Counted from the first letter of the stretch, positions 44,865-58,496 are shown. The stretch is 64,000 nt of DNA from Brevibacterium siliguriense (GCF_900105315.1 NZ_LT629766.1:2728001-2792000); one strand, 5' to 3'. The notes: generated by a model from the letters alone, not told the origin. Translations and numbers: made by a program.

Positions 44865-45095
44865 ATTTCCTCCTCGGATATCCGCGCCGGGACTCGGGTC
44901 CCGACGCGTATGCATTTCGACATCCACCAGCCTAGTCGAGGCCTATGTGGCCTGAATCACGGGGTCCGCTCGGACCTGGCCGCAGACCCCGTCCACACTC
45001 TCGCATTCGCACCCAACACTCATGGAGTCTCCGTTAGAGTAGGACGAGGACAGCCTAAGAAAATCCCCTTTCCAAGATGACAGGAGTTCGCTTCA

Positions 45096-46715
45096 GTGAC
45101 GCCCACCGAAGAATTCCGCACAGCGATGCGCGGCTACGAGAAGAGTGAAGTCGATTCGCGTCTGCAGCAGCTGCGCACCGAAGTCGAGTCGGTCCGCAAG
45201 GCCCTGGCCGATGCGCGCAGTCAGGTCATCAATGCAGATCGGGCGAAGCTGCAGATCGCCGGAGAGCTCTCCGAAGCCAAGGCACAGCTGAAGAAGGCTG
45301 CCAACGATAACGCAGAGGCCGCCGGCCCTCCCGGAAGCCGCATCGACCATCTGCTCAAGATCGCCGAGTCACAGGCCCGCGAGACCCTGGCTCAGGCCAA
45401 TTCCGATGCCGAGACGATCCGCAACAAGGCCCGCGCCGAGGCGGCGTCCGCTCGCGCGCGGATGCACACCGAGAGCAACGACACTCTGTCCAATGCTCGC
45501 TCTGAAGCCGATGCGATCACCTCCTCGGCCGAGCTGCGCGCCGAAGAGACGATCAAGGCCGCTGAGAAGCGCGCCGCCGAGCTCAGCGCGACCACCGAAC
45601 GCGAGACCAACCAAGCCAGGGAAGCGAGTGCAGCTTCCACGAAGGAAGCTCGCGAGACCCTGGACCTCGAGCTCTCCGAGCTGCGGGCTACTGCAGAGAA
45701 GGAAGCCGCGGATCTGCGAGCTGAAGCCAAGGCCGAAGCAGAAGAGACCATCGCAGCCGCTCAGGCGCAGGCCGATGAGCTGCTCAAGTCGGCCAAAGCC
45801 CGCGATGAGGCATCGAAGAAGGCCGGGAACGACTTCGAGGTCGAGCTCGCGAACAAACGCAAGGAAGCGGAGTCCGAGCGCAAGAAGCGCTACGAAGAGG
45901 CGCAGGCAGAGAACAAGAAGCTCGTCGAAGAGGCTCAGGCACGTGCGGCGAAGGCCGACACCGAGGCCAAGGAAGCTGCCGAGCGTGCGGAGCAGACTCG
46001 CACCGACGCAGTGAAGAAGGCCGATGACATCATCGCCGACGGAAAGTCCCGCGCGCAGACTCTCATCGCCGAAGCTCGGGCCACCGCCGAGGCGACCATC
46101 GAGGAATCCGCGGCAGAAGCCAAGCGCAATGTCGCTTCAGCCCAGTCGCAAGTGGATCTGCTCACGAAGCAGCGCAAGACGATCACGGCTCAGCTCGACC
46201 AGCTTCGGTCGCTGTTCGCCATGCCCGGAGTCATGGGCGGCGACTCAGTGGATCCGGCGAAGGCCGAATCGGCTTCTCACGCCACCGAGCAGATCGCCGA
46301 CGGCCAGGAGCTCGAAGACCTGTTGGCCGACGATGACTCCTCGGATGCCGCGAAGTCCGACGATTCGGCGAACTCGACCGATGACGCAGTGTCGACCGGC
46401 TCTGAGGAAGAATCCAAGAATTCCGAATCCACGGGTACGACGTCGACCGGACCTGCGAAGAAAGATGACTCCGGCACGAAGGACAGCGGCTCCGCGAAGA
46501 CCTCTGCGCAGTCGAGCAGAAGTTCGAAGTCGGCCCCTGATTCGAAGAGCGCTTCGGAGTCGACCACCGACTCCGCCGATGATGCGGAGACCACGGCGGG
46601 CGAGGATCTGCCCAATGGTGCCACCGATGAGGACACTATCTCGATCAATGCTCAGGTCTCCGGATCGAAGAACAACAACTCGAAGACCTCACGCTCGCGC
46701 AATTCGCTGCGCTGA
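45096..46715 (+). CDS. DivIVA-like coiled-coil protein
   Basis: A protein of 539 residues. The N-terminal FRTAMRGYEKSEVDSRLQQL resembles the DivIVA motif with a short membrane-binding turn. Residues 20 to about 380 are one long Ala/Glu/Lys-rich coiled coil with repeated heptads (EKRAAEL, AEEARA-like). The C-terminal 140 residues are disordered, Ser/Asp/Thr/Lys-rich, ending NSKTSRSRNSLR. This layout suggests a polar scaffold or filament protein like DivIVA/Wag31 or FilP, but it is not the main Wag31 of the dcw cluster. Start is GTG 45096, nine bases after AGGAG. A 30-bp hairpin begins right after the stop. Confidence 0.7.
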   Translation: MTPTEEFRTAMRGYEKSEVDSRLQQLRTEVESVRKALADARSQVINADRAKLQIAGELSEAKAQLKKAANDNAEAAGPPGSRIDHLLKIAESQARETLAQANSDAETIRNKARAEAASARARMHTESNDTLSNARSEADAITSSAELRAEETIKAAEKRAAELSATTERETNQAREASAASTKEARETLDLELSELRATAEKEAADLRAEAKAEAEETIAAAQAQADELLKSAKARDEASKKAGNDFEVELANKRKEAESERKKRYEEAQAENKKLVEEAQARAAKADTEAKEAAERAEQTRTDAVKKADDIIADGKSRAQTLIAEARATAEATIEESAAEAKRNVASAQSQVDLLTKQRKTITAQLDQLRSLFAMPGVMGGDSVDPAKAESASHATEQIADGQELEDLLADDDSSDAAKSDDSANSTDDAVSTGSEEESKNSESTGTTSTGPAKKDDSGTKDSGSAKTSAQSSRSSKSAPDSKSASESTTDSADDAETTAGEDLPNGATDEDTISINAQVSGSKNNNSKTSRSRNSLR

Positions 46716-46716
46716 G

Positions 46717-46780
46717 GCCGAAGTCGTCAACGACGAAGGGACCCGCATCAGCGGGTCCCTTCGTCGTTGACGACTTCGGC
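46717..46780. terminator. Exceptionally long perfect terminator hairpin
   Basis: Arms of 30 perfect bases (46717-46746 and 46751-46780) and an ATCA tetraloop, starting one base after the stop codon of the DivIVA-like gene. It lies between convergent transcripts and serves both. Confidence 0.9.
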
Positions 46781-46829
46781 TCTCGGTCACATACGACCAT
46801 TCATCCGAATACCCTCCGACAGCTTGAAA

Positions 46830-47126
46830 TCACCGGAAACGGTCGAAACAGCGTTGATGCCAGTGCCGTCTGCTCTCCACGCCGATCTCGATTCCGTGCG
46901 GGGCATCCTGTCGCCACGCGACGATATGACTCGAAGCTGCACTGACGTCACGACCACAGCCGGGGCAGACATAGACCTTCCCGGAATCGTTTCCCTTCAC
47001 GGTCTGCACAGACCAGGTTCCGTCAGGCAGCGAACGGCTCGTCCGCATCCCTGCCACAGAGTCGGACAGATCGCGAGGAGCCTGCTGCCATTTGTTCTTG
47101 CGACGCGAGGATGAAGATCGTGGCAT
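46830..47126 (-). CDS. Small zinc-binding protein conserved beside nucS
   Basis: A protein of 98 residues: a basic start (MPRSSSSRRKNKWQQ), then GTWSVQTVKGNDSGKVYVC and metal ligands Cys54/Cys57 (CPGC), His67 (SHIVAW) and His88/His90/Cys93 (RRHWHQRCF). This pattern is common in actinobacterial proteins often labelled ATP/GTP-binding, without proof. It is divergent from nucS, with 30 bases between starts, so they share a promoter region. The ligand spacing could make a zinc ribbon or an HNH-like site; function unknown. Confidence 0.75.
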   Translation of the reverse strand: MPRSSSSRRKNKWQQAPRDLSDSVAGMRTSRSLPDGTWSVQTVKGNDSGKVYVCPGCGRDVSAASSHIVAWRQDAPHGIEIGVESRRHWHQRCFDRFR

Positions 47127-47156
47127 TGAGTCATTGTCTCACGTAGGCTGAAGCGC

Positions 47157-47852
47157 GTGCGTCTAGTCATAGCCCAATGCTCCGTTGATTATGCCGGTCG
47201 TCTGACCGCCCACCTTCCGATGGCCACCCGCCTCATCATGCTCAAGTCCGACGGCTCGGTGCTTATCCATTCCGACGGCGGTTCCTATAAGCCGCTGAAC
47301 TGGATGACTCCCCCGTGCACAGTTCGGCAAATCGAGCCCGATGCCGAGCAGGCAGAAGCCGGCCTGACCGAGCTGTGGGAGGTTTCGCAGACTAAGACGG
47401 GCGACCGTCTCGTCATCTCCATCGCCGAGGTCCTCGCTGACGACACCTATGAGTTCGGAGTCGATCCGGGACTGGTCAAAGACGGTGTCGAGGCGCACCT
47501 GCAGGAGCTTCTCGCAGAACATATCGAGGCCCTCGGCGAAGGCTTCAGTCTAGTTCGCCGCGAATACATGACGGCGATCGGTCCAGTGGACATCTTGGCT
47601 CGCGACGACGGTCAGAAGTCAGTGGCCGTGGAGATCAAACGCCGTGGCGATATCGACGGCGTCGAACAACTCACCCGCTATCTCGAACTGATGAATCGCG
47701 ATCCTCTCCTCAGTCCTGTGCAGGGAGTCTTCGCGGCTCAGGAGATCAAGCCACAGGCACGCACTCTCGCTGAGGATCGCGGCATCCGCTGTGTCGTCCT
47801 TGACTACGATGCTCTGCGCGGAATGGACGACCCCGAGACGCGTCTCTTCTGA
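47157..47852 (+). CDS. nucS: Mismatch-specific endonuclease NucS
   Basis: A protein of 231 residues. NucS/EndoMS cuts mismatched DNA and gives Actinobacteria a mismatch-repair route without MutS/MutL. The N-terminal DNA-binding part starts [20 protein letters not shown], with [20 protein letters not shown]. The nuclease domain shows [11 protein letters not shown] and [20 protein letters not shown] (catalytic Asp, Glu, Lys). The C-terminal DPETRLF resembles the clamp-binding end. Start is GTG 47157. It is followed by a terminator shared with murA. Confidence 0.95.
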   Translation: MRLVIAQCSVDYAGRLTAHLPMATRLIMLKSDGSVLIHSDGGSYKPLNWMTPPCTVRQIEPDAEQAEAGLTELWEVSQTKTGDRLVISIAEVLADDTYEFGVDPGLVKDGVEAHLQELLAEHIEALGEGFSLVRREYMTAIGPVDILARDDGQKSVAVEIKRRGDIDGVEQLTRYLELMNRDPLLSPVQGVFAAQEIKPQARTLAEDRGIRCVVLDYDALRGMDDPETRLF

Positions 47853-47874
47853 CTCCCGATTCCTCGACCAAGTC

Positions 47875-47915
47875 AGCCCGCCCTCGTCAGCCCTATGGAC
47901 CGACGAGGGCGGGCT
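47875..47915. terminator. Terminator between nucS and murA
   Basis: Perfect 14-base arms (47875-47888 and 47902-47915) with a 13-base loop, between convergent genes. Confidence 0.8.
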
Positions 47916-47963
47916 TGAACTACGTCTACCGGAGGCAGAGAGCAGATATCCGGCCGAAACGCC

Positions 47964-49277
47964 CTAATCGAAGCTGAGGACGTCCCGCTTCTCTACGCGT
48001 TCGATGCCGACTCCGAGACTGCGAAGATTGTCGACGAAGTTCTCGTAGCCGCGTTCGATGTGGTCGATTCCGGACACTTCGGTCACTCCCCCAGCTCGCA
48101 GCGCAGCTATCACCAAGCCCGCTCCCGCACGGATGTCGGACGCTTCGACTTCAGCGCCTGAGAGACTCTCGCTGCCGGTGACGAGCGCATGGTTGCCGTC
48201 GATGCGGACCTTCGCGCCGAGGCGGGCGATCTCCTGCACGAAACGCCAACGTGCTTCGAACAGATTCTCCGACAGCAGACCGATTCCGTCGGAAACCGAG
48301 TTCAGAGCGATGACGAACGGCTGCAGGTCGGTCGGGAAGCCGGGGAACGGCATGGTGGCGACGCGGATGGCATGAGGTCGCTGCGCCCCGATGACTCGGA
48401 AGCCCTTTCCGAGAGTCCCGTCACCGAGGGTGATCTCACCCAGGTCTTCGACCGTCGCCCCGGCATCGCGAAGCTTCATTCCGATGTTCGGCATGATGTC
48501 GAGTCCGACTCCGCGCACGGTCACGTCGCCCGCGCTCAGAGCAGCTCCGAAGGCGAAGGTTCCAGCGACGATGCGGTCGCCGACGGTCCTGTGGGTGACC
48601 GGCTGCAGAGACGCGACACCCGTGATCGTGAGGTCGGAGCTGCCGACGCCCTCGATCTGCGCACCCATTTCAACGAGCATCGTGCAGATATCGACGATCT
48701 CAGGTTCACGCGCGGCATTGGCGATGGTGGTGGTGCCATGAGCGAGGGTCGCGGCCATCACGAGATTCTCAGTGGCGCCGACAGAGGGGAATTCCAGGAC
48801 GATCTCAGAGCCGCGCAGGCCGTCCGGTGCATCGGCGACGAAGTAGCCGTGATCGAGATGGACGACGGCACCCAGAGCTTCGAGACCCGCCTGATGCATG
48901 TCGAGTCCACGGGAGCCGATGGCATCGCCGCCGGGAAGAGCCACATGTGCCGACCGCATCCGTGCGGTCAGCGGCCCGAGGACGGAGATCGAAGCACGCA
49001 TGGCTCGGACGAGTTCGTAGTCGGCCTGGATGCCGACTTCTGCGGGGACGTCGATGCTTACGATGCCGTCGGCGGCATCGTAGTCGACCTCGCAGCCGAG
49101 GCGGACGAGCAGTTCGACCATGATCCTCACGTCGAGGATGGCCGGGACGTTGGTGATGGTGGTGCGTCCGACGGCGAGGAGGCTCGCGGCCATGAGCTTG
49201 AGGACGCTGTTCTTGGCGCCTCTGACATCGATGGTTCCCGTAAGCTGCGCGGGCCCGGTCAGGCGGTAGACATCCAT
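47964..49277 (-). CDS. murA: UDP-N-acetylglucosamine 1-carboxyvinyltransferase
   Basis: A protein of 437 residues: the first committed step of peptidoglycan synthesis, adding enolpyruvate from PEP to UDP-GlcNAc. The start [20 protein letters not shown] and [12 protein letters not shown] (catalytic Lys/Asn) are typical. The loop that carries Cys115 in E. coli reads [19 protein letters not shown], with Asp118, as in Mycobacterium; such enzymes are not inactivated by fosfomycin. The ATG at 49277 shares a base with the stop of the DUF2550 gene (TAATG), so translation is coupled. It is at the tail of the ATP synthase gene set. Confidence 0.95.
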   Translation of the reverse strand: MDVYRLTGPAQLTGTIDVRGAKNSVLKLMAASLLAVGRTTITNVPAILDVRIMVELLVRLGCEVDYDAADGIVSIDVPAEVGIQADYELVRAMRASISVLGPLTARMRSAHVALPGGDAIGSRGLDMHQAGLEALGAVVHLDHGYFVADAPDGLRGSEIVLEFPSVGATENLVMAATLAHGTTTIANAAREPEIVDICTMLVEMGAQIEGVGSSDLTITGVASLQPVTHRTVGDRIVAGTFAFGAALSAGDVTVRGVGLDIMPNIGMKLRDAGATVEDLGEITLGDGTLGKGFRVIGAQRPHAIRVATMPFPGFPTDLQPFVIALNSVSDGIGLLSENLFEARWRFVQEIARLGAKVRIDGNHALVTGSESLSGAEVEASDIRAGAGLVIAALRAGGVTEVSGIDHIERGYENFVDNLRSLGVGIERVEKRDVLSFD

Positions 49278-49744
49278 TAAGTGAAACGTCCCATCGTCGG
49301 ATTGAAGCCAGGGGGTGAAGATTCGAGCCACGAAGCCATCGTGGACAGAGATTCGGTGTCCATTGCCAGGGACACCGAGCGCGGGCGGCCGTCCGCCTTG
49401 CCATAGGAGCAGTCGACGACGACTGCCTCGGGCAGAACCGAGTACTGCTCTCCCGACGTGGGCTTGCGCCGCACGAGAATGTCCAGATCCGCGCGCGGCA
49501 ACCGGAACGCCGCACGTCGGGTCAGAGCGAAGACGGGGTACCAGTCCAAGGACGTGACCGAGAACACAGCCACGCCCAGACGCCAACGTGGGCGAGAAGA
49601 ATACTCCTCGCCCACGTTGATGGAACAGTCAAAGGCACCCGAGAGCTTCGAGATCGACCTGCGTCGGATCGTGACGACCACGATCAGAGCAAGCGCGAGT
49701 CCTACCAACGAGAGCAGAACGATCAGCAGGACGGAAGGGTTCAC
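49277..49744 (-). CDS. DUF2550 family protein
   Basis: A protein of 155 residues from GTG 49744. One N-terminal membrane helix ([20 protein letters not shown]) is followed by a soluble domain containing [20 protein letters not shown] and [20 protein letters not shown]. It belongs to the DUF2550 family, regularly found between atpC and murA in Actinobacteria (Rv1312 in Mycobacterium). Function unknown. A TTG at 49795 would lengthen it into atpC and is less likely. Its stop overlaps the murA start. Confidence 0.85.
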   Translation of the reverse strand: MNPSVLLIVLLSLVGLALALIVVVTIRRRSISKLSGAFDCSINVGEEYSSRPRWRLGVAVFSVTSLDWYPVFALTRRAAFRLPRADLDILVRRKPTSGEQYSVLPEAVVVDCSYGKADGRPRSVSLAMDTESLSTMASWLESSPPGFNPTMGRFT

Positions 49745-49766
49745 AGTTGCCAGTGTAACCTGCAGA

Positions 49767-50027
49767 TCAGAGAAGTTCGGCCTGATCAGCGGCAATGATC
49801 ACACGGTTGTTCTCCACCGAGAGGAATCCACCATCGGCTTTGACTCTGATGGTGTCGTCTGCAGAGGTGAGAATCCGCGCTTCGCCGTCGGCGACGACAC
49901 CCAGCACGGGCTCGTGGCCCGGCAGGATGCCGATCTCGCCGTCGAGGGTACGGGCGATGACGCGCTTGGCCTCACCGACCCATACCTCGCGATCAGCAGC
50001 CACGACATTCACTTCAAGTGTCGCCAT
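49767..50027 (-). CDS. atpC: ATP synthase F1 subunit epsilon
   Basis: A protein of 86 residues. It contains the N-terminal beta-sandwich of epsilon: LEVNVVAADREVWVGEAKRV, TLDGEIGILPGHEPVLGVVA and FLSVENNRVIIAADQAELL. The C-terminal helical hairpin found in E. coli epsilon (about 50 residues) is absent, as in other short actinobacterial forms, so the usual epsilon-type self-inhibition is unlikely. It follows atpD after three bases. Confidence 0.95.
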   Translation of the reverse strand: MATLEVNVVAADREVWVGEAKRVIARTLDGEIGILPGHEPVLGVVADGEARILTSADDTIRVKADGGFLSVENNRVIIAADQAELL

Positions 50028-50030
50028 GGC

Positions 50031-52438
<2,408 letters not shown>

Positions 52439-52469
52439 CAGTTCTTCCTTTCGCCGTTACGGAACAGGT

Positions 52470-54104
<1,635 letters not shown>

Positions 54105-54185
54105 CTGGTTTCCCTGCTTCCTTTACTCAAATCTTGCGTCCGGCGACCGGTGGGCCGCCGATGCCGGAGAAGCCGGCCACTAGTG

Positions 54186-54995
54186 TCAACCTGCGAGCTT
54201 GCGCTGCACATCGGCCAGTCGATCGGCCACGGTCGAGTTCATCATCTCGTCGCCGACCTGCACCCGGACTCCCCCGAGGACATCGGGATCGACCTGAACA
54301 TTGAGGACGAGTTCGCGACCATAGCTGGCCGACAATGCCGCCTGCAGCCTCTCGGTCTGCGACTCGCTCAGGGGTCTGGCGACGGTGACGTCCGCAACCG
54401 ACCGCTGCTGCCGGGCGGCGAGGATATCGCTGTACTGGTCGAGCGCCTTCGCCACGCGGAGACCGCGCGGGTGCAGAACAGCCTGCTCGACCAGCTTGAT
54501 GGTGTCTGGCTGTGCCTTGCCGGTGAGCAGGTCAGAGACGAGGGTACGCTTGCTCTCGTCGGCGGCCTGCGAATCAAGCGCGCGGGACAGCTCGTGGTTG
54601 GATTCCAGCAGACGCGCGAAGCGGAAGATCTCCTCTTCGACCTGTCCCAGCTGACCAGCTGCCTGTGCGGCAGCGGCGATCGCTGTCACACCGGCGACTT
54701 CGAGGCTGGTGACGAGGTCCTGGGTCCGCGCCCAGCGGCGGCCGACTGCCTTATCGCTGATGCGCAGAACCGCATCCGTGATCCGAGTCGAGAACAGAGT
54801 CCGCAGCACCTGCTGCTTCCTCTCGGCCGACTCGGAGGAGTCTGCCAGAGCCTTGCGCAGTCCGACATTCTCGGCGAGGACGCCGACGAGTGCCAGGGTC
54901 TCCTCACCGATCTGTCGGGAGTCTCCCCCGGAGATCTCGGAGTTCGCAGTCTCGAGGACGGCCTGCAGGGACAATCTGCTCGACTGGAGCATCAC
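54186..54995 (-). CDS. atpH: ATP synthase F1 subunit delta
   Basis: A protein of 269 residues that links F1 to the peripheral stalk. The C-terminal part holds the OSCP signature VTVARPLSESQTERLQAALS and VLNVQVDPDVLGGVRVQVGD. It is longer than the E. coli form (177) by a helical N-terminal part, the usual actinobacterial size. Its ATG overlaps the atpF stop by four bases. Confidence 0.95.
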   Translation of the reverse strand: MMLQSSRLSLQAVLETANSEISGGDSRQIGEETLALVGVLAENVGLRKALADSSESAERKQQVLRTLFSTRITDAVLRISDKAVGRRWARTQDLVTSLEVAGVTAIAAAAQAAGQLGQVEEEIFRFARLLESNHELSRALDSQAADESKRTLVSDLLTGKAQPDTIKLVEQAVLHPRGLRVAKALDQYSDILAARQQRSVADVTVARPLSESQTERLQAALSASYGRELVLNVQVDPDVLGGVRVQVGDEMMNSTVADRLADVQRKLAG

Positions 54996-55543
54996 GCCCC
55001 CTTGACCGGCTGTGCGGACGAGTTGGACTCGAGATCGGAGATGAAGCGATCGACCACGTTGGCCGAACGCTGATCATCGGTGAGGGATTCACCGACGATG
55101 CGCGAAGCCAGGTCCGTGGCAAGAGTGCCGACCTCGGAACGCAGCTGCACCATGGCGGCCTGACGTTCGGCGTCGATCTGAGTCTGTGCCTGAGCGATGA
55201 TGCGATCAGCCTCGGTGTGAGCCTGGGCCTTCATGTCGGCGATGATCTGGGCGCCTTCTTCCTGAGCCTCGGCGCGCAGTCGTGCAGCTTCGGCACGACC
55301 GTCGGCGAGCTGCTTCTGATACTCGGCCAGAGCCTGATCGGCTTCGGCCTGCACCTTCTCAGCCTTCTCAATTCCACCCTGGATGCGCTCGGCGCGCTCG
55401 TCGAGGGTCTTGTTGAAGGCGGGAAGGACGTACTTCCAGACAACCAGGAAGACGATCAGCAGACAGACGGCACTCCAGACGATGTCGTACAGCGCCGGGA
55501 GAAGCGGGTTCTCCGCGGAGGCGACGATGTTTACCGGAGTCAT
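54992..55543 (-). CDS. atpF: ATP synthase Fo subunit b
   Basis: A protein of 183 residues. One N-terminal membrane helix (LYDIVWSAVCLLIVFLVVWK) is followed by a long polar helix (AERIQGGIEKAEKVQAEADQ) that forms the peripheral stalk. It is separate from delta, unlike the b-delta fusion of Mycobacterium. Confidence 0.95.
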   Translation of the reverse strand: MTPVNIVASAENPLLPALYDIVWSAVCLLIVFLVVWKYVLPAFNKTLDERAERIQGGIEKAEKVQAEADQALAEYQKQLADGRAEAARLRAEAQEEGAQIIADMKAQAHTEADRIIAQAQTQIDAERQAAMVQLRSEVGTLATDLASRIVGESLTDDQRSANVVDRFISDLESNSSAQPVKGA

Positions 55544-55562
55544 CTTTCAGTCCTCTTCGAGA

Positions 55563-55802
<240 letters not shown>

Positions 55803-55867
55803 TCATAATGAAGCCGGGTGGTTGGCCCGACCGTGCAACTCGTGAGTTACGGATCTAGGGTGCGATC

Positions 55868-56680
55868 TCAGTGTTCGTCCGAGATCGCGGCATTGATGTA
55901 CACACAGGACAGAAGAGCGAAGATGTAAGCCTGCAGGACGACGATGAGCATCTCCAGGATGAAGACGAACATGCCGCCGGCGAAGGTGACGATGCCGAAG
56001 AACTGGAATCCGTTTGCAGCGTCGAAGAGGAAGAAGCTCGTAGCGGAGAAGCAGAGGACGAGCAGGAGGTGGCCGACCATCATGTTCGCGAAGAGCCGGA
56101 TCGCCAGGGTGAACGGCTGGGTGACGAATTTCGTGATGAACTCGATCGGGATGAGCAGGATGTGCATTGCCGGCGGAACGCCGGGCAGGATGAGCGAATC
56201 CTTGAGGTAGCGGCCGAGGCCCTTCTCGGCGATGCCTGCCCAGTGGTAGGTCACATAGACAACGAGGGTCAGCACGATCGGCATGCCGATGACACCGGTG
56301 CCCGGCATGTTGAGGAACGGAATGAGCTTCGTGACGTTCCAGAAGAGGATGCCGAAGAAGATCGCGACGATCAGCGGCATGAACTTCTTGGCCTTCTCCT
56401 TGCCCATCGTGTCCTCGGCGATGCCGACGGTCACGAATTCCATGGCGAGCTCCATGCTCGACTGGAAGCGGGTAGGGATGAGCTTCATGCGCTTGGCCCA
56501 GACGGCCAGGAGCACAACGACTGCGACGGTGGCGATGATGCGGATGAGCATCACGCGGTTCATTTCGAATGGTGTGCCCTCAAAGAGGAACGAGGCTGGA
56601 AAGAACTCAGCCATCGACGGTGCGTGGAAGCCGCCTTCTGCAGCACTGACTGTTGTGTTCGCGGCGTTGAGTGTTCCCAC
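55868..56680 (-). CDS. atpB: ATP synthase Fo subunit a
   Basis: A protein of 270 residues starting at GTG 56680 (MGTLNAANTTVSAAEGGFHA). Five to six membrane helices; the critical Arg lies in FTLAIRLFANMMVGHLLLV, and the second half-channel region is in the last helix. It is the first gene of the core atp operon. Confidence 0.95.
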   Translation of the reverse strand: MGTLNAANTTVSAAEGGFHAPSMAEFFPASFLFEGTPFEMNRVMLIRIIATVAVVVLLAVWAKRMKLIPTRFQSSMELAMEFVTVGIAEDTMGKEKAKKFMPLIVAIFFGILFWNVTKLIPFLNMPGTGVIGMPIVLTLVVYVTYHWAGIAEKGLGRYLKDSLILPGVPPAMHILLIPIEFITKFVTQPFTLAIRLFANMMVGHLLLVLCFSATSFFLFDAANGFQFFGIVTFAGGMFVFILEMLIVVLQAYIFALLSCVYINAAISDEH

Positions 56681-56943
56681 GTTTTTACTACTCTCCCATG
56701 GTCAAGGGCCCTGATGGCCTGGCCTAGGCCCCGCACTGAAGGCGAGGCTTGAGGTTCAGGAGCGACAAAGGGCGAAGATCCGCCCAAGCACCGGAACTAC
56801 TCTACCAACTGTAGAGAGTCACCGACAAATTCATCAGGCTTCTCTGTGCAATTTCTGTCAACGATTTTATACGACACGTCATTCTTCATGCGCAGCACCC
56901 CTCCACGTGTCTCGGATGGGTGCGCAGAAGAGCTTCTGCTCGC
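56681..56943 (-). other. 263-base leader/promoter region upstream of atpB
   Basis: No gene is supported here. The part at 56815-56880 is AT-rich for the genome and includes TTGACA (56861-56856) and TATAAA on the minus strand, so a promoter for atpB-atpC is likely. A small hairpin CTCTAC-CAACT-GTAGAG (56800-56816) lies in the would-be 5' leader. The exact start cannot be fixed. Confidence 0.45.
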
Positions 56944-57390
56944 CTATCGCGCTTCCGGATCGACGTAGGGCACGCGTCCCTTGACCACGGTGATCGCCTC
57001 GACGAGCGAGGAGCCGATCACTGCGACGACGATCGTGAAGAACGCGACCGTGCCGTCGAGCCAAGTCGCATCCTTGATGCGCCAGATGACGATCATGAAG
57101 ACGAAGGCCTTGAACAGGAATCCGATGCCGAGGAATCCGGCGATCGCGGTCAGTCCCATGTTCCGACCGATGTACATGATGACGAGGGTGATGATGATGA
57201 AGACCGCGGCCAGTCCCCCGCCGACGGCTCCACCGACGAGTCCCGTCGTGTCCGAGACCAACCAGCCGATCCCCATTCCGAGGGCCGCGACGACGAGGAC
57301 GAGGATGATGCCGCGGATGAGCAGCGTCCTCCACACGCGGGTCCATGCTGCTTCGACTTCGGTCTCTTGTCGCGGTATCGGATCGGTCAC
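56944..57390 (-). CDS. AtpI-like membrane protein
   Basis: A protein of 148 residues with four membrane helices (about 22-42, 52-72, 82-102, 111-133), placed before atpB as Rv1303 is in Mycobacterium. AtpI-type proteins help assemble the c-ring in some bacteria, but this actinobacterial type is distant. GTG 57390 overlaps the wecA-like stop as GTGA. Confidence 0.8.
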   Translation of the reverse strand: MTDPIPRQETEVEAAWTRVWRTLLIRGIILVLVVAALGMGIGWLVSDTTGLVGGAVGGGLAAVFIIITLVIMYIGRNMGLTAIAGFLGIGFLFKAFVFMIVIWRIKDATWLDGTVAFFTIVVAVIGSSLVEAITVVKGRVPYVDPEAR

Positions 57391-58496
57391 GAGATTTCCT
57401 CTCTGGCTTTCTGACGCATGCGAAGGGGATAGAAGGTGAAGATCAGGGTGATGGCCGCGAGACCGCCGATGACGCAGGCGGAGAACAGCCAGCCCTGGAA
57501 GAGAAGCAGCACCGACCCGAAGGCGATGAGCGCCGTCCAGGTGTAGAGGATGAGCACCGCACGAGCATGGGAATGTCCCAGACGCAGCATCCGGTGGTGG
57601 AGGTGTTTGGCATCGGCGGAGAACGGAGACTGCCCGGCACGCAGCCGGCGCACCACGGCCAGTCCGAGGTCGAGCAGCGGCAGGAACATCACAGCCACCG
57701 GCAGGATGATCGGCATGAAGGTGGCGAAAGCTCGCTCCTGGCCGATCAGCGCCGGATCGACCTGACCGGTGACCCTGATCGTCGAAGCTGCCAGCAGCAG
57801 TCCGATGAGCATCGATCCGGAATCGCCCATGAAGATCCTCGCCGGGTTGAAGTTATGCGGGAGGAAACCGAGGCAGGCGCCGACGACGATCGCGATGATG
57901 AGCGAAGCGAGGTTCGCATACGACTCGGGTGAGGCGTCTCGAGCCAACCAGTAGGAGTAGATGAAGAAGGCACTGCCGCCGATGGCGACGACTCCCGCAG
58001 CGAGGCCGTCGAGCCCGTCGACGAAATTCACCGCGTTGATGGTCACGAGGACGACGAGGACGGTGACGATGATCGACATCCGCGGGGAGCCGATGATGAC
58101 TCCTCCGAAAGGAATCGACAGCAGCGCCACACCTTTGATCGCCATGAAGCCCGCGGCGAGAGCCTGGCCAGCGAGCTTCGCCATCCAATGCAGGTCCCAG
58201 ATGTCGTCGATGACTCCGAGCAGACACAACAGTGCAGCGGCTCCGGCGATTCCGACGATCGGGCCCAGCTCGACGAAGATCCGATTGAGAAAGGGCATCT
58301 GTGAGGCGAAGATGAGCCCTGCGAGGAGCCCGCCGAACATCGCCACTCCTCCCAGCCTCGGCGTCGGAACGGAATGGACGTCGCGGTCGCGCAGGGGTGA
58401 GAAGATCTTTCCCCGTTCGGCTACCCGCTTGACCATGGGAGTCAGCAGGTACGCCACGAGGGCGGAGACGATGAGGATGAAGAGGTAGGCGCGCAC
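57387..58496 (-). CDS. WecA/TagO-type undecaprenyl-phosphate sugar-1-phosphate transferase
   Basis: A protein of 369 residues with about eleven helices. The Asp motif DDIWDLHWMAKLAG, the NAVNFVDGLDGLAAG motif and the HLHHRMLRLGHSHARAVLIL histidine motif identify the MraY/WecA superfamily. It probably transfers GlcNAc-1-phosphate to a polyprenyl phosphate for wall glycopolymers. It begins directly after the sua5 stop. Confidence 0.93.
   Translation of the reverse strand: MRAYLFILIVSALVAYLLTPMVKRVAERGKIFSPLRDRDVHSVPTPRLGGVAMFGGLLAGLIFASQMPFLNRIFVELGPIVGIAGAAALLCLLGVIDDIWDLHWMAKLAGQALAAGFMAIKGVALLSIPFGGVIIGSPRMSIIVTVLVVLVTINAVNFVDGLDGLAAGVVAIGGSAFFIYSYWLARDASPESYANLASLIIAIVVGACLGFLPHNFNPARIFMGDSGSMLIGLLLAASTIRVTGQVDPALIGQERAFATFMPIILPVAVMFLPLLDLGLAVVRRLRAGQSPFSADAKHLHHRMLRLGHSHARAVLILYTWTALIAFGSVLLLFQGWLFSACVIGGLAAITLIFTFYPLRMRQKAREEIS

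Noticed and set aside
49745-49795. DUF2550 start at TTG 49795
   Set aside because: Would overlap atpC and use a rare start; GTG 49744 places the membrane helix at the N-terminus as in the family.
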